NCBI RefSeq assembly: GCF_900188255.1
Contig: NZ_FZNS01000004.1
Location: 372,001 to 436,000 of the forward strand
Source of the DNA: Hymenobacter mucosus
GTDB lineage: Bacteria; Bacteroidota; Bacteroidia; Cytophagales; Hymenobacteraceae
Length of the DNA: 64,000 bases
Direction of reading: 5' to 3'
Positions 1-8,519 of the stretch are shown here, in pieces. The translations under genes were made by a program, and so were the position numbers. How positions within the stretch are numbered: position 1 is the stretch's first letter; each line of letters starts with the position of its first letter. The notes under the pieces were generated by a model. The model worked only from the letters and a program-made list of their open reading frames with translations. It searched no databases and was not told the origin of the DNA.

Positions 1-987
1 GGTATTCTGCTGGCGGCTGTTGGTATGGGGCAGCATACGTGGATGCGGACTCTCACAGCTGATTTACAGTCGCAGCCATTGCGGGGAATCTTTCAGGCGT
101 TTCGAAGAGCAGTAACCGGGCTTACCACACGGGCGCAAACTAGGGGAGTTTCCTTGGCCATCGGTAGCTTAGCCGTAGTGGGCTGCGTAGATGCTGCGCT
201 ATTTATCCAAGCGCAGTCCGCGGAGTTTGCGTTAGCTAGCTGGCTGCTGGATGGGGGCGACTCCGTGCGCGTGGGCACGCAGCACCTAACCTTGTCTACT
301 GCCGAGCCTGCGCCGGATGCGTTCTTCTCAGGGCAACGTCTTCTACTGCGCCGCTCAACCGACCAAGCGGCCTCCGTAAGTGCCCTGCCCATGATGGCTA
401 CGCTACCCAAAGCAGACATTATAGCCCTCCATCGGCAAGGGGTTACACCACTACTGAATTGGCAAGTAGCAGCCCTTCCGGTAAGTAAGCGGCAGCAACT
501 TGCACAAGCCATACACAACCTGCACCAGCCCATTATGCTGCAACCAATTTTCCCGGCTTTGTCTGCTCCTGCGTATCGCAAGGCATGGCAAGACATGGTT
601 CGGGAGTTCAAGGCCAATAAGGTGACGAATGTTGTGTGGGTTTGGATGCCTCCTAGTGCAGCCGCGGTACAGTCTTACTTCCCGGGAAAAGATTACGTGG
701 ACTGGGTTGCAGCTCCTTATAAGGATGCGGACACCTCCTCTACGGAATCTTTGGGGGGCTATAGCTCCTACCGACACGAGTTTGCTATGGCCCTGGCATT
801 GCACGACAAACCAGTACTATTGCTGGCCAATAATGCCATGATAGATGCGCAACAGCTAGTACACCGCATTGGCCGGGAGTACCCCGAGGTCAAGGCAGTT
901 ATCTTCCCGGCAAGGTATCGCCCTAACGCTGTATCACTGCGCACGAATAAGCGAGGTAATCGGGCTACCCTGCTCAGCCATAACTGA
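1..987 (+). CDS. GH26-like domain membrane protein, C-terminal part (5' truncated by window)
   Basis: The frame is open from the first base, so the true start lies upstream; an internal ATG at 25 is probably not the start. Two hydrophobic stretches are visible, one at the very left edge and one around codons 50-65, suggesting a membrane-anchored protein. The last ~220 residues resemble the glycoside hydrolase 26 fold: the strand VVWVWMPP is followed by FPGKDYVDWV, which matches the usual WVWNP...YPGDxYVDW pattern. The family's first catalytic Glu (normally in an xHExN context) is not seen where IMLQPIFPAL stands, so this may be a non-catalytic carbohydrate-binding relative. In Bacteroidota such domains are often attached to polysaccharide-synthesis glycosyltransferases (family knowledge); the upstream part needed to test this is missing. 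The fold call is moderately sure, the function is not known. Confidence 0.55.
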   Translation, partial: GILLAAVGMGQHTWMRTLTADLQSQPLRGIFQAFRRAVTGLTTRAQTRGVSLAIGSLAVVGCVDAALFIQAQSAEFALASWLLDGGDSVRVGTQHLTLSTAEPAPDAFFSGQRLLLRRSTDQAASVSALPMMATLPKADIIALHRQGVTPLLNWQVAALPVSKRQQLAQAIHNLHQPIMLQPIFPALSAPAYRKAWQDMVREFKANKVTNVVWVWMPPSAAAVQSYFPGKDYVDWVAAPYKDADTSSTESLGGYSSYRHEFAMALALHDKPVLLLANNAMIDAQQLVHRIGREYPEVKAVIFPARYRPNAVSLRTNKRGNRATLLSHN

Positions 988-1092
988 ACGCTACTGAAAC
1001 TTTAGCTGGCTCTGGCAAGCCAAAAACGGCATGTGATAGGTAGCCCTCTAATTAAGAGGTATCATCCTGCTGTTGGGAAACGTAACCCTGCT

Positions 1093-2409
1093 ATGCACAC
1101 CGAAATACTTATTGTTGGGGCCGGCGCTGCTGGCCTGATGGCGGCCCGCACTCTTGCTCAGGCAGGAAAAAAAGTACTAGTACTGGAAGCGCGCACACGC
1201 TTGGGCGGCCGCATCCATACTTTCAGAGAGAATGGATTTTCAGGACTAGCTGAGGCGGGGGCAGAATTCCTGCACGGCGACGTAGCGCAGACCCAGCAGT
1301 TGCTGCACGCTACAGGCACGCCCACCTACCCTACCGGGGGGATAACGTACGAGGTAACTCAAGGAGTCGTGCACGAGTCGGCGGAGTTCCTGCCTGAGAT
1401 GCCGCTGCTGCTGGAGAAGCTCCACGCCCTTCCGCACGACCTCCCCCTGGCCGAATTTCTCACCCAAGCGTTTCCGGCCGAAGAACACCGTACCTTGCGT
1501 AATACCGTAACGCGCTTCGCGGAGGGCTATGATGCTGCCGATGCTCGTCGTGCCAGTTCCTTTGCCTTGCGCGATGAATGGTCTGGGGGCGGCGCTGAGG
1601 ACTCGCCCCGGCCGGAAGGCGGGTACGGGGCCGTTGTTGCGCAATTACACCGCGAGGTAGAGGCGGCTGGAGGACAAGTGCGGTTGAACTCGGTGGTAGA
1701 AAAAATCATTTGGCACCCGCACCACGTGACCCTTCACTGCACCGACGGCCGCCAGTACCACGCTACGCGCGCTTTGCTCACTATGCCCCTGGGCGTGCTG
1801 CAAGCAGAAGCAGGTAGCCCAGGCTACTTCCATCTAGAGCCAGAACTACCCGAGCACCGAGCGGCAGCCACGGCCTTGGGGTTTGGGTCGGTTATTAAGT
1901 TGCTATTGGAGTTCAACAACCCGTTCTGGGCTACTGCCTCGCCGCAGGTGCAGCGGCCCATGCCCAACTTAGGGTTCTTATTCTCCGATGCGGCTATACC
2001 CACCTGGTGGACGCAACAGCCCAACCCGCGGCCGCTCCTAACGGGCTGGCTAGCCGGCCCCGCCGCTGCCGAACGCCGCGCTTCCACCAATGAGGCCTTA
2101 CTTACGGAAGCACTGGAATCCCTGGCGTACCTGCTTGGTAGCACCGTGGAGTATGTCCGTTCTCAGTTGCAAGCCCACTGCATTTTCAACTGGGGTGCCG
2201 ACCCCTTTGCGCGAGGCGCCTACACCTACGCAACTATGGGAGCCGAGGCGGCGCGCCACGTACTGGCCGCACCCGTGGCCGATACGCTTTTCTTCGCTGG
2301 TGAAGCCGTCTACCACGGCCCGCATATGGGCACTGTAGAAGCCGCCTTGGTTAGCGGGCAAGCGGTAGCCCAGCACTTGCTAGCCCTACCACTCCCTCCC
2401 GTTGAGTAG
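1093..2409 (+). CDS. Flavin-dependent amine oxidase (monoamine oxidase family)
   Basis: This 438-residue protein matches FAD-dependent amine oxidases, which oxidise amines to imines with release of H2O2. The FAD-binding Rossmann motif VGAGAAGLMAARTL lies at residues 8-21, followed by LEARTRLGGRIHTF, the classic second FAD signature. Near the C terminus FFAGEAVYHGPHMGTVEAAL matches the closing FAD-contact motif of the family. A GTG 60 bases upstream is in frame, but the ATG at 1093 puts the Rossmann motif at the usual distance from the N terminus, so it is preferred. There is no signal peptide, so the enzyme is probably cytoplasmic. The substrate (polyamine, aromatic amine or other) cannot be read from the sequence. 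It converges on the next gene with only 5 bases between stop codons. Confidence 0.88.
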   Translation: MHTEILIVGAGAAGLMAARTLAQAGKKVLVLEARTRLGGRIHTFRENGFSGLAEAGAEFLHGDVAQTQQLLHATGTPTYPTGGITYEVTQGVVHESAEFLPEMPLLLEKLHALPHDLPLAEFLTQAFPAEEHRTLRNTVTRFAEGYDAADARRASSFALRDEWSGGGAEDSPRPEGGYGAVVAQLHREVEAAGGQVRLNSVVEKIIWHPHHVTLHCTDGRQYHATRALLTMPLGVLQAEAGSPGYFHLEPELPEHRAAATALGFGSVIKLLLEFNNPFWATASPQVQRPMPNLGFLFSDAAIPTWWTQQPNPRPLLTGWLAGPAAAERRASTNEALLTEALESLAYLLGSTVEYVRSQLQAHCIFNWGADPFARGAYTYATMGAEAARHVLAAPVADTLFFAGEAVYHGPHMGTVEAALVSGQAVAQHLLALPLPPVE

Positions 2410-2414
2410 CTAGG

Positions 2415-3500
2415 TTACTTGGGGAGCTTAAGTCTGTACAAGCGGAAGGGATACGCTACTTTATCTTCCCCGTTATTCCACTTGGGCGTCCGGTGAATCT
2501 GCGCCGCCGTAACGTAGAGGTAGCCGTCGGGGCCGAGGCCAAAGGAGTCGGGCCACAGCAGGCGCGGGTCGCGCACCAGGGTTTCAAAGCGGCCCGCAGG
2601 CGTTACTCGCCGAATAGCCTTGTTCGGCGAGTCGGTTAGGTAAATATTCCCCTGTGAATCGGCTAGCATACCGTGCGAGATGCCCGTTTCGCCTACCGTT
2701 TCTACTTGAGCTGCCAGCGCCGCGCCGCCTAGCGCGGTGTTGAGCAGTTGCTCAGTTGCTATGCGGTAGAGCTTGGTTTGGTTGATAGCGCGGTAGTAGA
2801 CGTACGTGAAATCGTGGGTCAACGCTAGCCCGTTGGCATTGCTGCTGAAGGGCTTGCCATTCTTGTCCTTCACTTCTTTACCGTCAATGCGCAGCACAAA
2901 ATCCGGTGCGGCTGCCGTCGATTTGTGGCCCTGCAATACCACGCGGCTTTTACCCGTACGCAAGTCGAGCACAATCAGGGCGGCCAGCTTGGGGTCGGTG
3001 AGATAGGCTACCTGCCGGGTGGGGTCTACCCGTACATCGTTGAGTCCGGTGCGTTCCCGAGGCAAATCCTCGAAGCGGTACACCCGCTCCACCTTGTTGG
3101 AAGCCAGGTTAATCTTGAGCAGTTTCACTCCGGGTACTAGCGGCGCTTCATCGTCGGGGTTTGCCGGGTCCAGCACCCACAGCGCATCGGTTTGGTCTAC
3201 GAATACCGACTGCACATTCACGAAGCGAGTAGCTGCTTTCGTGGAATCCCACTGGTTCCACTCGGCGTTGGGGTAGGGCCGTCGCTGCCCGTCCACGATT
3301 TCGGCTAGCCCGTAGTCGTAGTTGGCTTTCTTCTTTGGGAACGTGACAAAGATGCGTCCTTGCCCCGATACGGCTACCCCAATAGGTTGGTGCTTACCAA
3401 ACTCAGCTACCTGCTCTAGGTTAGTAGCTGGCGTTTGTGCACCCGCTAGGGTGCTTATCATCCCCAGTAGCAGGAGAAGGAAAGGAGTACATCTGCTCAT
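2415..3500 (-). CDS. Secreted major royal jelly protein/Yellow-like beta-propeller
   Basis: The 361-residue product begins with a clear signal peptide (SRCTPFLLLLLGMISTLAGAQ) and is expected in the periplasm or outside. The body matches the MRJP/Yellow family, a six-bladed beta-propeller: repeated blade-like segments such as LNDVRVDPTRQVAYLTDP, GLALTHDFTYVYYRAI and HGMLADSQGNIYLTDSPNK are visible. Bacterial members are often annotated as gluconolactonase-like or sorbosone-dehydrogenase-like, but the reaction is usually unknown. A TTG four codons upstream is in frame; the ATG at 3500 is chosen because the signal peptide starts right there. It is divergent from the next gene, another secreted propeller, and both could share the ~150-bp intergenic region. 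Confidence 0.8.
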   Translation of the reverse strand: MSRCTPFLLLLLGMISTLAGAQTPATNLEQVAEFGKHQPIGVAVSGQGRIFVTFPKKKANYDYGLAEIVDGQRRPYPNAEWNQWDSTKAATRFVNVQSVFVDQTDALWVLDPANPDDEAPLVPGVKLLKINLASNKVERVYRFEDLPRERTGLNDVRVDPTRQVAYLTDPKLAALIVLDLRTGKSRVVLQGHKSTAAAPDFVLRIDGKEVKDKNGKPFSSNANGLALTHDFTYVYYRAINQTKLYRIATEQLLNTALGGAALAAQVETVGETGISHGMLADSQGNIYLTDSPNKAIRRVTPAGRFETLVRDPRLLWPDSFGLGPDGYLYVTAAQIHRTPKWNNGEDKVAYPFRLYRLKLPK

Positions 3501-3647
3501 ACCGTCATGCAAAGTGTGCTAGTGCTTACGGGAGCCTCACAGGGTGGTTGTGCTAGCGTTGAGCTACAGCTGGGGCAACCTTTCAGCAGGTGGCCGGGTA
3601 GGTAAAGAAGCTTCTGTGAGGTTCAGTGCTTTCTTTCCCACTTGCTT

Positions 3648-4688
3648 ATGATGCGTTTCGCTACCGTATTGCCGCTGTTGGCCTCCTTGGGCTGCCCCCT
3701 TTTTGCTTGGTCCCAAACGCAGCCGCCTACCCGCTTCACCACGGTAGGCCATATTCAGCGGTTGGCGCCTGATGTAGACCAAGTGCTAGCCGCCGATGCT
3801 TCCATTGAAATAGTAGCTAGCGGCCTCAGCCACACGGAAGGCCCCGTGTGGGTGCCCGATAGTAGTATGCTTCTGTTTTCGGACGCTCCTACTCGCACTA
3901 TCTACCGCTGGTCGCCCGCGAAGGGGCTTTCCAAGTTCCTAGAATCAACGGGGTACTCCGGCCGCATGCCCTACGGTAAGGAGCCGGGCACCAATGGTAT
4001 TACTCTGGATGGCCGGGGCAACCTGCTGCTGTGTGACCATGGTGACCGACGACTGGCTGTACTACCCCTTGACCAGCAAAGTGGTAAACGCACGCTCACC
4101 GATGCATTTGAAGGCAAGCGCTACAATAGCCCCAACGATGCCGTAGTGCACGCCAGCGGCAGCATTTACTTCACCGACCCTCCCTATGGCTTGCCCCAGC
4201 AACTCCAGAGCCCCCTGCGCGAAATGCCCGTCAACGGAGTGTACCGCCTAGCCCCAGGTGGTAAGGTAAGCCGCGAGGTAGCGGATCAGAGCCTACCCAA
4301 CGGCGTAGCCCTCGCCCCCGATGGCCGTACCTTGTACGTAGCGCTATCAGACTCCCTGCGCCCCGTTATCTTGGCATACAAGGTGCGCTCCAATGGTAAG
4401 CTAGGCAAGAGCCGGGTGTTTTTTGATATGAGCAAGGTATCTCGTTCCCGCCCGAAGGAGGTGCCCGATGGGCTCAAGACTGACCAAGCAGGCAACGTAT
4501 GGGCCTCCGGGCACGGTGGCATCCTCGTCCTTTCTCCAACAGGCCAGCATCTCGGCACTATTGATACAGGGGAAGTAGTATCCAACTGCGCCTGGGCTCC
4601 CGATGGCACCTTATACATTGCCTCTGGCTCGTTGCTCTGCCGCGTCAAAACCAAGGCTTCTGGTTTCGTTAGCACTCAGAAAAAGTAA
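3648..4688 (+). CDS. Secreted SMP-30/gluconolactonase-like beta-propeller
   Basis: About 346 residues, with an N-terminal signal peptide (FATVLPLLASLGCPLFAWSQ) that places it outside the cytoplasm. The domain is SMP-30/gluconolaconase/LRE type. The metal-binding pattern is visible: SHTEGPVW with an early Glu, GTNGITLDGRGNLLLCDHGD, YNSPNDAVV with its Asn-Asp pair, and PNGVALAPDGRTLYVA, PDGLKTDQAGNVW in later blades. Members hydrolyse sugar lactones using a divalent metal held by Glu, Asn and Asp. Two adjacent ATGs (3648, 3651) are equivalent; an in-frame TTG lies just before them. Divergent from the MRJP-like propeller gene, so the two may act on related extracellular sugars; that link is inference. 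It ends at a strong hairpin shared with the following convergent gene. Confidence 0.85.
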   Translation: MMRFATVLPLLASLGCPLFAWSQTQPPTRFTTVGHIQRLAPDVDQVLAADASIEIVASGLSHTEGPVWVPDSSMLLFSDAPTRTIYRWSPAKGLSKFLESTGYSGRMPYGKEPGTNGITLDGRGNLLLCDHGDRRLAVLPLDQQSGKRTLTDAFEGKRYNSPNDAVVHASGSIYFTDPPYGLPQQLQSPLREMPVNGVYRLAPGGKVSREVADQSLPNGVALAPDGRTLYVALSDSLRPVILAYKVRSNGKLGKSRVFFDMSKVSRSRPKEVPDGLKTDQAGNVWASGHGGILVLSPTGQHLGTIDTGEVVSNCAWAPDGTLYIASGSLLCRVKTKASGFVSTQKK

Positions 4689-4712
4689 GACCCGCTACTT
4701 GCTATAACCCAA

Positions 4713-4746
4713 AAAGGCCCTACCAGCTAATTGGTAGGGCCTTTTC
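4713..4746. terminator. Bidirectional rho-independent terminator
   Basis: A perfect 14-bp stem (AAAAGGCCCTACCA paired with TGGTAGGGCCTTTT) around a 6-nt loop lies between two convergent genes. A and T runs on either side allow it to work in both directions. Confidence 0.9.
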
Positions 4747-4760
4747 TACTGAGTGTTAGA

Positions 4761-5099
4761 CTACCGACGGTTGTCGTTGCGATGAGCGGCCTCCCAACGA
4801 GCGCGCTCCTGGGGCGTTACGCGGTGTTTTTTGTCGTAGCCGTAGTTGAAATCACGGTCATTGCGGTCATCGCGCCGATCATTGCGATGAGCAGCCTCCC
4901 AGCGGGCTTTTTCGGCAGCCGTCACGCGGTGGTTTCTGTCAAAGCCGTAGTTAAAGTCGCGGCTGTTGCGGTCATCATACTTGCTGTACGCTTTGCGGCG
5001 CTTGTCATCATCATGCCGGTCGGCCGCGGAAGCAGCGAAAGAAGCTGTAGAAGACAGCAGAACAAAAGCAGTAGCAAGGGAAAGCAGGGCAGATTTCAT
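4761..5099 (-). CDS. Small secreted charged protein with two 33-residue repeats
   Basis: The product is 112 residues. A signal peptide (MKSALLSLATAFVLLSSTA...) is followed by a highly charged region containing two near-identical repeats of about 33 residues. Each reads RN-x-RDFNYG[FY]D-x-x-HRVT followed by a short helix-like E-x-ARWEAAHRND. The ATG at 5099 is chosen because the signal peptide begins there; an in-frame codon 34 residues earlier would add a non-signal extension. The opposite strand is also open and looks hydrophobic, but repeats plus signal peptide favour this strand. No known domain recognised; Asp, Arg and Asn richness suggests a surface-exposed, perhaps ion-binding or disordered protein. 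Function unknown. Confidence 0.7.
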   Translation of the reverse strand: MKSALLSLATAFVLLSSTASFAASAADRHDDDKRRKAYSKYDDRNSRDFNYGFDRNHRVTAAEKARWEAAHRNDRRDDRNDRDFNYGYDKKHRVTPQERARWEAAHRNDNRR

Positions 5100-5341
5100 G
5101 GAACTGGAAACGTTGGAAAGTGGAAGGAATGGCTGCTGTTTCAAGCGAAGCGGCTGGCCGGTGAGGTAGTAGTAAGCGCTTGATTCCCTACTTGCAAGCA
5201 AGGTGCCGGCTTTCCATTTCCGTCGCCGCCTACTCTTTTTCCTCTACTAACCGGCGTATTTACTCTGCTATCGGGCTCCTTTTTCCGTCGTTTCCGAGGC
5301 TTTCGTCCCCTACCCGCCCAACAGCGCCGTAGTGAGAGTAC

Positions 5342-5390
5342 AAAAAACGGGCGGAGAAGCTACGGCCGCCAAACCTGCTTCCCCGCCCGT
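5342..5390 (-). terminator. Terminator of asnA
   Basis: On the minus strand, ACGGGCGG and a further GAAGC segment pair with their complements (one mismatch between) and the hairpin is followed by a run of six T. It begins about 27 bases after the asnA stop. Confidence 0.8.
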
Positions 5391-5416
5391 GCCGCCTTAG
5401 CAGCAATTTCCGCTGT

Positions 5417-6424
5417 TTAGAGCAGGCCCACGCCGGCTTCTGCCAGCTCCGCTCGTACTGCCTCAGGCCAAATGCTCACCTGCACTTGCCCAATGTGGCC
5501 TTTGCGCAGCATGAACATGCACACCCGGCTCTGCCCAATGCCACCACCAATACTTTGGGGCAACTCATCCTTTAGCAGGCTGGCGTGGAAAGACAGCTCC
5601 TGCCGGTCCTCGCAGCCGCGCAGGGCAAGCTGCCGCACCAAGGCATGCTTGTCAACCCGAATGCCCATCGACGACACCTCAAACGAGGTCTGCAATACGG
5701 GGTGCCAGAGCAGGATGTCACCGTTCAGGCCATAGTAACCCGTAGCTGTTTCCGTACTCCAGTCGTCGTAGTCGGGGGCGCGGCCATCGTGAGGCTCTCC
5801 GTGGCTTAGCTCTCCGCCAATGCCTATCAGAAATACGGCGCCGTACTGCTTCACGGCCTCGTGCTCGCGCTCCTTGGGTGTCAGCGTAGGATACTGCGCT
5901 AGCAGGTCCTCGGCGTGCAAGAAGGTAATCTTACCAGGCAGCACAGGCGTAATTTCAGGGTACTCGGCAGCTACGCGGGCCTCAGTGGTTTTCAGCACCT
6001 CGTAAATACGTTCTACGGTAGCCTGCAAGAACTCGGGGGTGCGTTGCTCGGCGCTAATGTGCTTTTCCCAGTCCCACTGGTCTACATAAATGGAGTGAAT
6101 GGGCGAGTAGTCTTCATCGGGGCGCAGGGCGCGCATGTCTGTGAGCAGGCCACGGCCAGCCTCAATGCCTAGCTGCTGCAGGCGCACCCGTTTCCACTTG
6201 GCTAAGGAATGCACGACTACCGCGCGGCGCTCATCCAAGGCTTTAATAGGAAATCCTACGGGGCGCTCAATGCCGTTCAGGTCGTCGTTGATGCCGGTGC
6301 CGTCGAGCACGGCAATGGGCGACGACACTTTGCTGAGGTGGAGCTGCGACGCCAGTTCTTTAGCGAAAGTTTCTTTTACAAAGCTAATGGCTTCCTCCGT
6401 TTTCAATAATTCCTGCGCGGTCAT
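5417..6424 (-). CDS. asnA: Aspartate--ammonia ligase AsnA
   Basis: AsnA makes asparagine from aspartate, ammonia and ATP (forming AMP and PPi) in the cytoplasm. The 335-residue length is close to the ~330 of the family. Typical segments are visible: the N-terminal helix TEEAISFVKETFAKEL, IAVLDGTGINDDLNG, RAVVVHSLAKWKR, the aminoacyl-tRNA-synthetase-like YVDQWDWEK, and the C-terminal SIGGGIGQSRVCMFMLRKGHIG, which is the class-II motif-3 region. The ATG at 6424 is used; an in-frame extension of 17 codons upstream lacks family similarity. A strong minus-strand hairpin with a T run lies ~165 bases upstream of the start and could be either the terminator of the preceding gene or a leader attenuator. 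Confidence 0.97.
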   Translation of the reverse strand: MTAQELLKTEEAISFVKETFAKELASQLHLSKVSSPIAVLDGTGINDDLNGIERPVGFPIKALDERRAVVVHSLAKWKRVRLQQLGIEAGRGLLTDMRALRPDEDYSPIHSIYVDQWDWEKHISAEQRTPEFLQATVERIYEVLKTTEARVAAEYPEITPVLPGKITFLHAEDLLAQYPTLTPKEREHEAVKQYGAVFLIGIGGELSHGEPHDGRAPDYDDWSTETATGYYGLNGDILLWHPVLQTSFEVSSMGIRVDKHALVRQLALRGCEDRQELSFHASLLKDELPQSIGGGIGQSRVCMFMLRKGHIGQVQVSIWPEAVRAELAEAGVGLL

Positions 6425-6585
6425 GGCAATTATTATGTGTGGTTTTTGGAAAGGATTTAATTTTTCAAAAGGCAATAGGATTCCATTTTCCCACCGGGAA
6501 TATTTTAGAATCCAGAAAACTATTTGTGCCTACCCTGGGCGCTGCACTACCGACTGCGACACATGCTAGATTGGCTGGCAGGCAC

Positions 6586-6616
6586 AAAAAAAGCCTTCCG
6601 GGCTACGGAAGGCTTT
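6586..6616 (-). terminator. Terminator or leader attenuator upstream of asnA
   Basis: Minus-strand reading gives an 11-bp perfect stem (AAAGCCTTCCG / CGGAAGGCTTT) with a 5-nt loop followed by seven T. It is 228 bases beyond the stop of the upstream nuclease gene and ~165 bases before asnA, so it either ends that transcript after a long 3' UTR or attenuates asnA. Confidence 0.75.
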
Positions 6617-6654
6617 AAAAGAAAATCAATTACTGATTTTTCATTTCTCCAAAG

Positions 6655-6715
6655 GAGCAATAGCCTTCCAGTTTCGAATAGAATTATTCGAATTATTATT
6701 CTGGAGATTATTGCT
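6655..6715. repeat. Nested inverted repeat in AT-rich DNA
   Basis: The centre is TTCGAATA, 4 nt, TATTCGAA (perfect, 6673-6692). It is flanked by a weaker outer pair in which AGCAATA...CCAG matches CTGG...TATTGCT. The role is unknown; it could be a protein-binding site or a 3' UTR structure. Confidence 0.5.
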
Positions 6716-6843
6716 GAAATGACGCATTATTACGAGTGGTTTTCGTCAGATATTATGCAAGTATAAAAGCCTCTAATTAGTTATCCAACTTACTAATCTA
6801 ATTAATTTTCATTTTCGCGCTTATTAGCCATTAAACCCAATTT

Positions 6844-7557
6844 TCACTCGCCGCCGGTTAGAGCGTCGCGCACGTCGCGCACGGCCTGAACTACGGCAAG
6901 CGGCACCGGAGCTTCCGGCTGCAACAGTTTTAGCAGGCGCAGGTATTTGGCGCGGCCTTCGTTGCGCATAAGTGGGGGCACTTCGTACACAAACACCTTA
7001 AAGGGCTCCACCTTCTGCACCCCTACCAACAAAAAGCGGTCGGCGTGCAAGGCATCGGCATAAAAGGCCGCCTGCCGATCATAGTCGTAGTAGGAGCACT
7101 GCTCTACGAAGTGATTATGGTCGCGGGCCATTGTGGTTTTGAAGTCTACAATGGTATAGGGCTGGTCGGGCCGGTCGACGACTAGATCGGCGCGCAGCTT
7201 GCAGAGCGTATCCGTAACGGGCTCCGTGAAAATACAGCTGGGCTCAGGCGTGCCCGTTTCCAGCAGGATGTTCAGGTCCGGGTGCAGCTTTACACCATCT
7301 ACCATCCACCAAATCAGCGTATCATTGATGCCGGGTTGGCCGGGCTCGTACAGGTCGGGCTCTAAGAGAGCAGTATGGAAGGCGGTGCCCAACCCGAGGG
7401 CGCCCCCCACGCTAGTAACTGGCCGCGGCGGACGACCGTTTAGAGCATCACGCAGGCGGGAAAGGTCGGAATTGGCAATGGCTGGCAGAGCACGATAATC
7501 GTCGTAAGGAATACGCAGCAGCGCCGGTCGTGGGTCGGTAGAAGTGGAATCAATCAC
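6844..7557 (-). CDS. PD-(D/E)XK nuclease, RecE/exodeoxyribonuclease VIII-like
   Basis: 237 residues. The N terminus (RIPYDDYRALPAIANSDLSRL followed by GTAFHTALLEPD) matches the start of the exonuclease VIII C-terminal nuclease domain, where an x-x-Y-H/R...SxSxL motif precedes GTAxHxxLLEP. The catalytic core is visible: LRADLVV supplies an Asp, TIVDFKTT is the D-x-K strand, and a later RQAAFYADAL matches motif QxxFY. RecE degrades one strand of double-stranded DNA 5' to 3' for recombination, usually with a RecT annealing partner; no recT is next to this gene. The start is GTG, as no ATG occurs near the domain start. In Bacteroidota such proteins occur as stand-alone chromosomal genes; whether this is a prophage relic or a host repair gene is open. 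Confidence 0.75.
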   Translation of the reverse strand: MIDSTSTDPRPALLRIPYDDYRALPAIANSDLSRLRDALNGRPPRPVTSVGGALGLGTAFHTALLEPDLYEPGQPGINDTLIWWMVDGVKLHPDLNILLETGTPEPSCIFTEPVTDTLCKLRADLVVDRPDQPYTIVDFKTTMARDHNHFVEQCSYYDYDRQAAFYADALHADRFLLVGVQKVEPFKVFVYEVPPLMRNEGRAKYLRLLKLLQPEAPVPLAVVQAVRDVRDALTGGE

Positions 7558-7794
7558 GCAAAAAGAACAGCGAAACCCGCAAAAAGGCTCCGATAAGCAA
7601 CGAAGGTAGAGTTTGAATAGGGAGTATAGCCCTTTTTTCCTTAAGTCAGGCTACAGGTTTCTACAAACCAAGGACGATAGCTCGGGCAGAACGGCATGCC
7701 GCAAGCCTACCGGGTGCCGAGAACAACTTAGCTTGAGGCAGCACATGGCACTTCGGCACCTTTGCGCGGCCCACAAAGCAAATACAAATAAAGG

Positions 7795-8421
7795 CTAGGC
7801 ACTACCTCCTTTTTTTTGGGCAATTACCCGGGCGGGGGCACCATCGGCACCCTCTATTTTTAGGGGTAGGCAAATCATCTCGTACTCGCCCGGTTCGGCG
7901 TGTTGCAGCGCTAAGCCTTCGATGACGGTGATGCCCGCTCTTAGCAGGATATTGTGTGTATCGGCGGGCCCCACAGACAGGTAATCAACCCCTACGCATA
8001 CCACGCCTTGGTCGCGCAGCCATTCCGCCGCATCGGCCCGCACGCGCACAAACTCCGCGTCGAAGGGCTGGGTGGCCCACTCGTGGCGGGAGTTGCGCGT
8101 TTTGAACAGCACCCTACTCCCCTTGCTTAGGGGTAAGTGCTCGATTTCAGCGCGCGTGATAAACTTCGGGTCTTGAATTTCAACCAGCCATGCAGGCCCT
8201 AATAAGGTAGCCAGGTCTAGTCTGGTTACGTCGTCGCCATCAGCCAGAAAGTGTAGTGGAGCATCCACGTGGGTAGCTGTGTGCACACTCAGGCTCATTT
8301 CTGTTACGTTGGCCGCGTCGCCGGCCGCAATGCTCAGCGTTTTTCGGATATGAACCGGTGCGTTGTCGGGCCAGTAGGCCATGCCGTCAGAAATCGTAGT
8401 GGTAAAATCAAGCCAAGCCAT
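7795..8421 (-). CDS. Cyclase family metal-dependent hydrolase (kynurenine formamidase-like)
   Basis: 208 residues, matching the cyclase/KynB family of metal-dependent amidohydrolases. The signature HTATHVDAPLHF (family HxGTHxDxPxH, with Ala for Gly) is near residue 47 and provides metal ligands. Later GVDYLSVGP and ITVIEGLALQHAEPGEYEMICLPLKIEGADGAPARVIA match the C-terminal family segments. KynB hydrolyses N-formylkynurenine in tryptophan catabolism, but most bacterial members act on unknown substrates, and no other kynurenine gene is present nearby. Cytoplasmic; no signal peptide. Same strand as the glucosidase gene 98 bases upstream but with no sign of translational coupling. Confidence 0.83.
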   Translation of the reverse strand: MAWLDFTTTISDGMAYWPDNAPVHIRKTLSIAAGDAANVTEMSLSVHTATHVDAPLHFLADGDDVTRLDLATLLGPAWLVEIQDPKFITRAEIEHLPLSKGSRVLFKTRNSRHEWATQPFDAEFVRVRADAAEWLRDQGVVCVGVDYLSVGPADTHNILLRAGITVIEGLALQHAEPGEYEMICLPLKIEGADGAPARVIAQKKGGSA

Positions 8422-8519
8422 AGTAGTGGATTTGTGATGAAATGCCAGAACCTATCTGGCTACGCTTGCTCCCCGTTAGCTAACGGCGCGTGGTGCCTTT
8501 TGCCTACCTCTGCGGAAGC

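Larger units (their letters stand above)
6425..6843. other. Intergenic, mostly AT-rich region without a gene
   Basis: No convincing ORF. It holds the hairpin at 6586-6616 and the nested inverted repeat at 6655-6715. Base composition from about 6620 to 6840 is clearly more AT-rich than the surrounding genes. Confidence 0.7.

Noticed and set aside
4731..5183. Plus-strand 150-codon ORF rich in Val/Ala opposite the small repeat protein
   Set aside because: It looks like a membrane protein by composition only. The minus strand has a signal peptide and two clear repeats, and both cannot easily be real.
6844..7557. Prophage segment around the RecE-like gene
   Set aside because: No recT, integrase, capsid or lysis gene is near; flanking genes are ordinary metabolism.
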